Below, piece by piece: positions 62,515 to 64,000 of a stretch of DNA of 64,000 nucleotides. Source of the stretch: Streptomyces sp. NBC_00433 (lineage in GTDB: Bacteria > Actinomycetota > Actinomycetes > Streptomycetales > Streptomycetaceae); the NCBI GenBank assembly GCA_036015235.1, contig CP107926.1, positions 7,546,001 to 7,610,000 of the forward strand, read 5' to 3'. The position numbers and the translations under genes were made by a program. The notes beneath the pieces were generated by a model, which saw nothing but the letters and a program-made list of their open reading frames with translations, was not told where the DNA came from and made no database searches. Position 1 is the stretch's first letter; each line of letters opens with the position of its first letter.

Positions 62515-63312
62515 TCAGCGACCGGCGTACCTGCTGGGCGGCGCGCCGACCGCGGCGGTGAAGTCCCGTGTCAGGTGCGCCTGGTCGGCGTAGCCGAGGT
62601 CGGCCGCGAGGACGGCCCAGTCGATGCCGGCCCCCTCGTCGGCCCTGGCGGCGGCTTCGTGCAGCCGCGCCCGCCGCAGCACCCACTTCGGCGAAGCGCC
62701 GACGTATTCGGCGAAGAGCCGCTGGAGCCGGCGTACCGGCATGTCCAGCTCTCGGGCAAGCTCGTCCACCCGGAAGAGCTGCGGGCTCGCGGTGATCGTC
62801 TCGACGAGTTCGGCGACCTCGGCGACCTGCGGGTCCCGCGGCAGGCCGGGGAGCAGGCCGAGCAGGAAGCGGTCGGCCTGCGCGGCCATGTCCGCCAGGT
62901 CGTCCAGCGCCAGGATCCGCCGGCCCACCTCGGCGACCCCGGGCCCGAAGACGCCGGCCGCCGGCACCGTACGGTCGGCGAGGTCGGCGACCGGGCCCTG
63001 CGCGAAGGGCCGGAAGGCGCCTGGCCGGAATTTCACCCCGAAGACCTGCCCCGCACCTTCCAGGCGCCGCACGAAGACCCCGCGCTGCACCCCGTAGACC
63101 GTCGGCCCGTGCGGCTCGAAGACCAGGTGCACGTTCGGGTGCGCGAGCACCTTCTGCTCGTAGGGGTCGCGGCCGCGCAGGTCCCAGCGGGGATTCCAGT
63201 AGAAGTCGACCAGGCCGGCGAGGCCGGGCGCCGGGGCCTGCTGCCGCACGTCGAGGAGGCCTGCCGCCCGGTCCGGCCGCAGCACCCCGCGGCCCAAGCC
63301 GTGCCTGCTCAT
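62515..63312 (-). CDS. AraC-family regulator with DUF6597-type N-terminal domain
   Basis: 265 residues. N-terminal sensor-like region (LAGLVDFYWNPRWDLRG; QVFGVKFRPGAFRPF) of the DUF6597 type, then the two HTH motifs of the AraC domain: FRVDELARELDMPVRRLQRL and DWAVLAADLGYADQAHLTRD with a final PPSRYAG. Regulates an unknown target. Divergent from the TIGR03086 gene, 67 bases apart, which is a possible target. Confidence 0.88.
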   Translation of the reverse strand: MSRHGLGRGVLRPDRAAGLLDVRQQAPAPGLAGLVDFYWNPRWDLRGRDPYEQKVLAHPNVHLVFEPHGPTVYGVQRGVFVRRLEGAGQVFGVKFRPGAFRPFAQGPVADLADRTVPAAGVFGPGVAEVGRRILALDDLADMAAQADRFLLGLLPGLPRDPQVAEVAELVETITASPQLFRVDELARELDMPVRRLQRLFAEYVGASPKWVLRRARLHEAAARADEGAGIDWAVLAADLGYADQAHLTRDFTAAVGAPPSRYAGR

Positions 63313-63379
63313 GGGCCCAGCCTATGCCGTGTCGCGTTTGTTCAAGACGGGCCGCGGGGCGCTGCGTAGCGTCGTGGGC

Positions 63380-63943
63380 ATGAACTTCCACGCAGAGATC
63401 GCCGACAGCGCGCGGGAGGCGGCCCGTATCGCCGCCGGGGTCGGACAGGACCGGCTCGGCGGGCCCACGCCCTGCCCCGACTACGACACCCGCGCCCTGG
63501 TCAACCACCTGGTCGCCTACACAGGGATCGGCATGGAGCTGCGGGCCAGGCGCGAGCCGCACCCCGAGGACCTCGCCACCCGGGACTTCACCGCCGATCC
63601 GCGGTGGGCGGCGCAATATGCCGAGCAGCTGGACCGGTCGGTCGCCGCCTGGGCGGACCCGGCCGTCTGGGAGGGCGAGATCAACTCCACGCCGGCCGAC
63701 GGTGTGGCCGCCATGCTCTTCCTCGAACTGTGCCTGCACGGCTGGGACCTGGCCAAGGCCAGCGGGCAGGACTACCGGGTCGCCGACGCCACCGCGGAGC
63801 GGTTGCTCGCCTCGGTGCGCGAATACGCTGAGATGTACCGCGAGTACAAGGGCTTCGGCGAGCCGGTGGAGGTCCCGGCGGCCGCGGGCGACGTGGAAAC
63901 CGCTGTCGCCCTGTCCGGTCGCGACCCATACTGGGCCGGATGA
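63380..63943 (+). CDS. TIGR03086 family metal-binding protein
   Basis: 187 residues. DinB / mycothiol-dependent maleylpyruvate-isomerase N-like fold: GPTPCPDYDTRALVNHLVAY with the first metal His, and LFLELCLHGWDLAKASGQ with the later His pair. Probably binds a divalent metal and uses mycothiol or an analogue; substrate unknown. Its stop overlaps the next start as ATGA. Confidence 0.85.
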   Translation: MNFHAEIADSAREAARIAAGVGQDRLGGPTPCPDYDTRALVNHLVAYTGIGMELRARREPHPEDLATRDFTADPRWAAQYAEQLDRSVAAWADPAVWEGEINSTPADGVAAMLFLELCLHGWDLAKASGQDYRVADATAERLLASVREYAEMYREYKGFGEPVEVPAAAGDVETAVALSGRDPYWAG

Positions 63944-64000
63944 TCCAACACGACCTCGTCTCCGCGGTGAGGCAGTTGTGCCGCGCGGACCCCGGCGTCC
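63940..64000 (+). CDS. start of an unidentified gene
   Basis: An ATG overlapping the previous stop (ATGA) opens a frame reading MIQHDLVSAVRQLCRADPGV to the window end. Twenty residues are too few for a family call; the helical start is compatible with a nucleotidyltransferase-like protein, but that is a guess. Translational coupling to the TIGR03086 gene is likely. Confidence 0.5.
   Translation, partial: MIQHDLVSAVRQLCRADPGV

Overview
The window is a very G+C-rich actinomycete chromosome segment, almost certainly Streptomyces. Genus markers are an adjacent short/long chaplin pair, mycothiol ligase MshC with its conserved gene neighbourhood, a DUF397/XRE pair, a DUF574 methyltransferase, a TTA (bldA-type) codon in a small regulator, frequent GTG/TTG starts, and the GGGGCGCGGGGAACTGCGC intergenic repeat common in the genus. 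The order chaplin, chaplin, DUF5703, ... phosphatase, DUF3090, SCO1664-type protein, mshC, PAC2 matches what I recall of the S. coelicolor SCO1675 to SCO1662 core region.

Layout. (1) 1-8832: end of a histidine phosphatase, a Crp/Fnr regulator, and convergent to it a tight five-gene operon: three different dynamin-like GTPases, a class III nucleotidyl-cyclase-like protein with a His-rich tail, and a three-helix DUF5706/PycTM protein (the Pycsar effector family). This is the best candidate for an undescribed system. (2) 8947-10258: remnants of a glycine-betaine ABC transporter shortened by several deletions. (3) 10403-14860: a sesquiterpene-type synthase divergent from a large LuxR-family regulator. 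(4) 15008-19410: small regulators (MmyB-like, XRE/DUF397), a DUF574 methyltransferase and a GNAT. (5) 19754-31695: a Tat-exported GH35 beta-galactosidase, a DUF1023 hydrolase with a divergent WXG-like protein, a DUF642-like protein, fumarylacetoacetase, an unusual SDR, a broken aminoglycoside-phosphotransferase-like gene, SRPBCC and VOC proteins. (6) 32034-36466: a Tat multicopper oxidase, zinc alcohol dehydrogenase, VOC protein, alpha/beta hydrolase and tRNA-Leu(GAG). (7) 36655-52338: the conserved core, with an M20 peptidase, chpH, chpC (with a collagen-like region), a degenerate RecD-like helicase, aldo/keto and F420-type oxidoreductases, the mshC neighbourhood, two regulators and PAC2. (8) 52423-62415: an L-fucose-type uptake and oxidation cluster (ABC importer, dehydrogenase, lactonase, dehydratase, SDR) with a FadR-type repressor; a shared ATACATCGGA motif links the repressor gene to the operon promoter. 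(9) 62515-64000: AraC regulator, TIGR03086 protein and the start of one more gene.

Most of the window is ordinary chromosome. The accessory or decaying parts are 1.3-10.3 kb, 15-18.6 kb and the pseudogene at 30.1-30.7 kb. I saw no insertion sequence, CRISPR array, integrase or rRNA. Nearly all other long open frames here are G+C-driven shadows of the genes listed.
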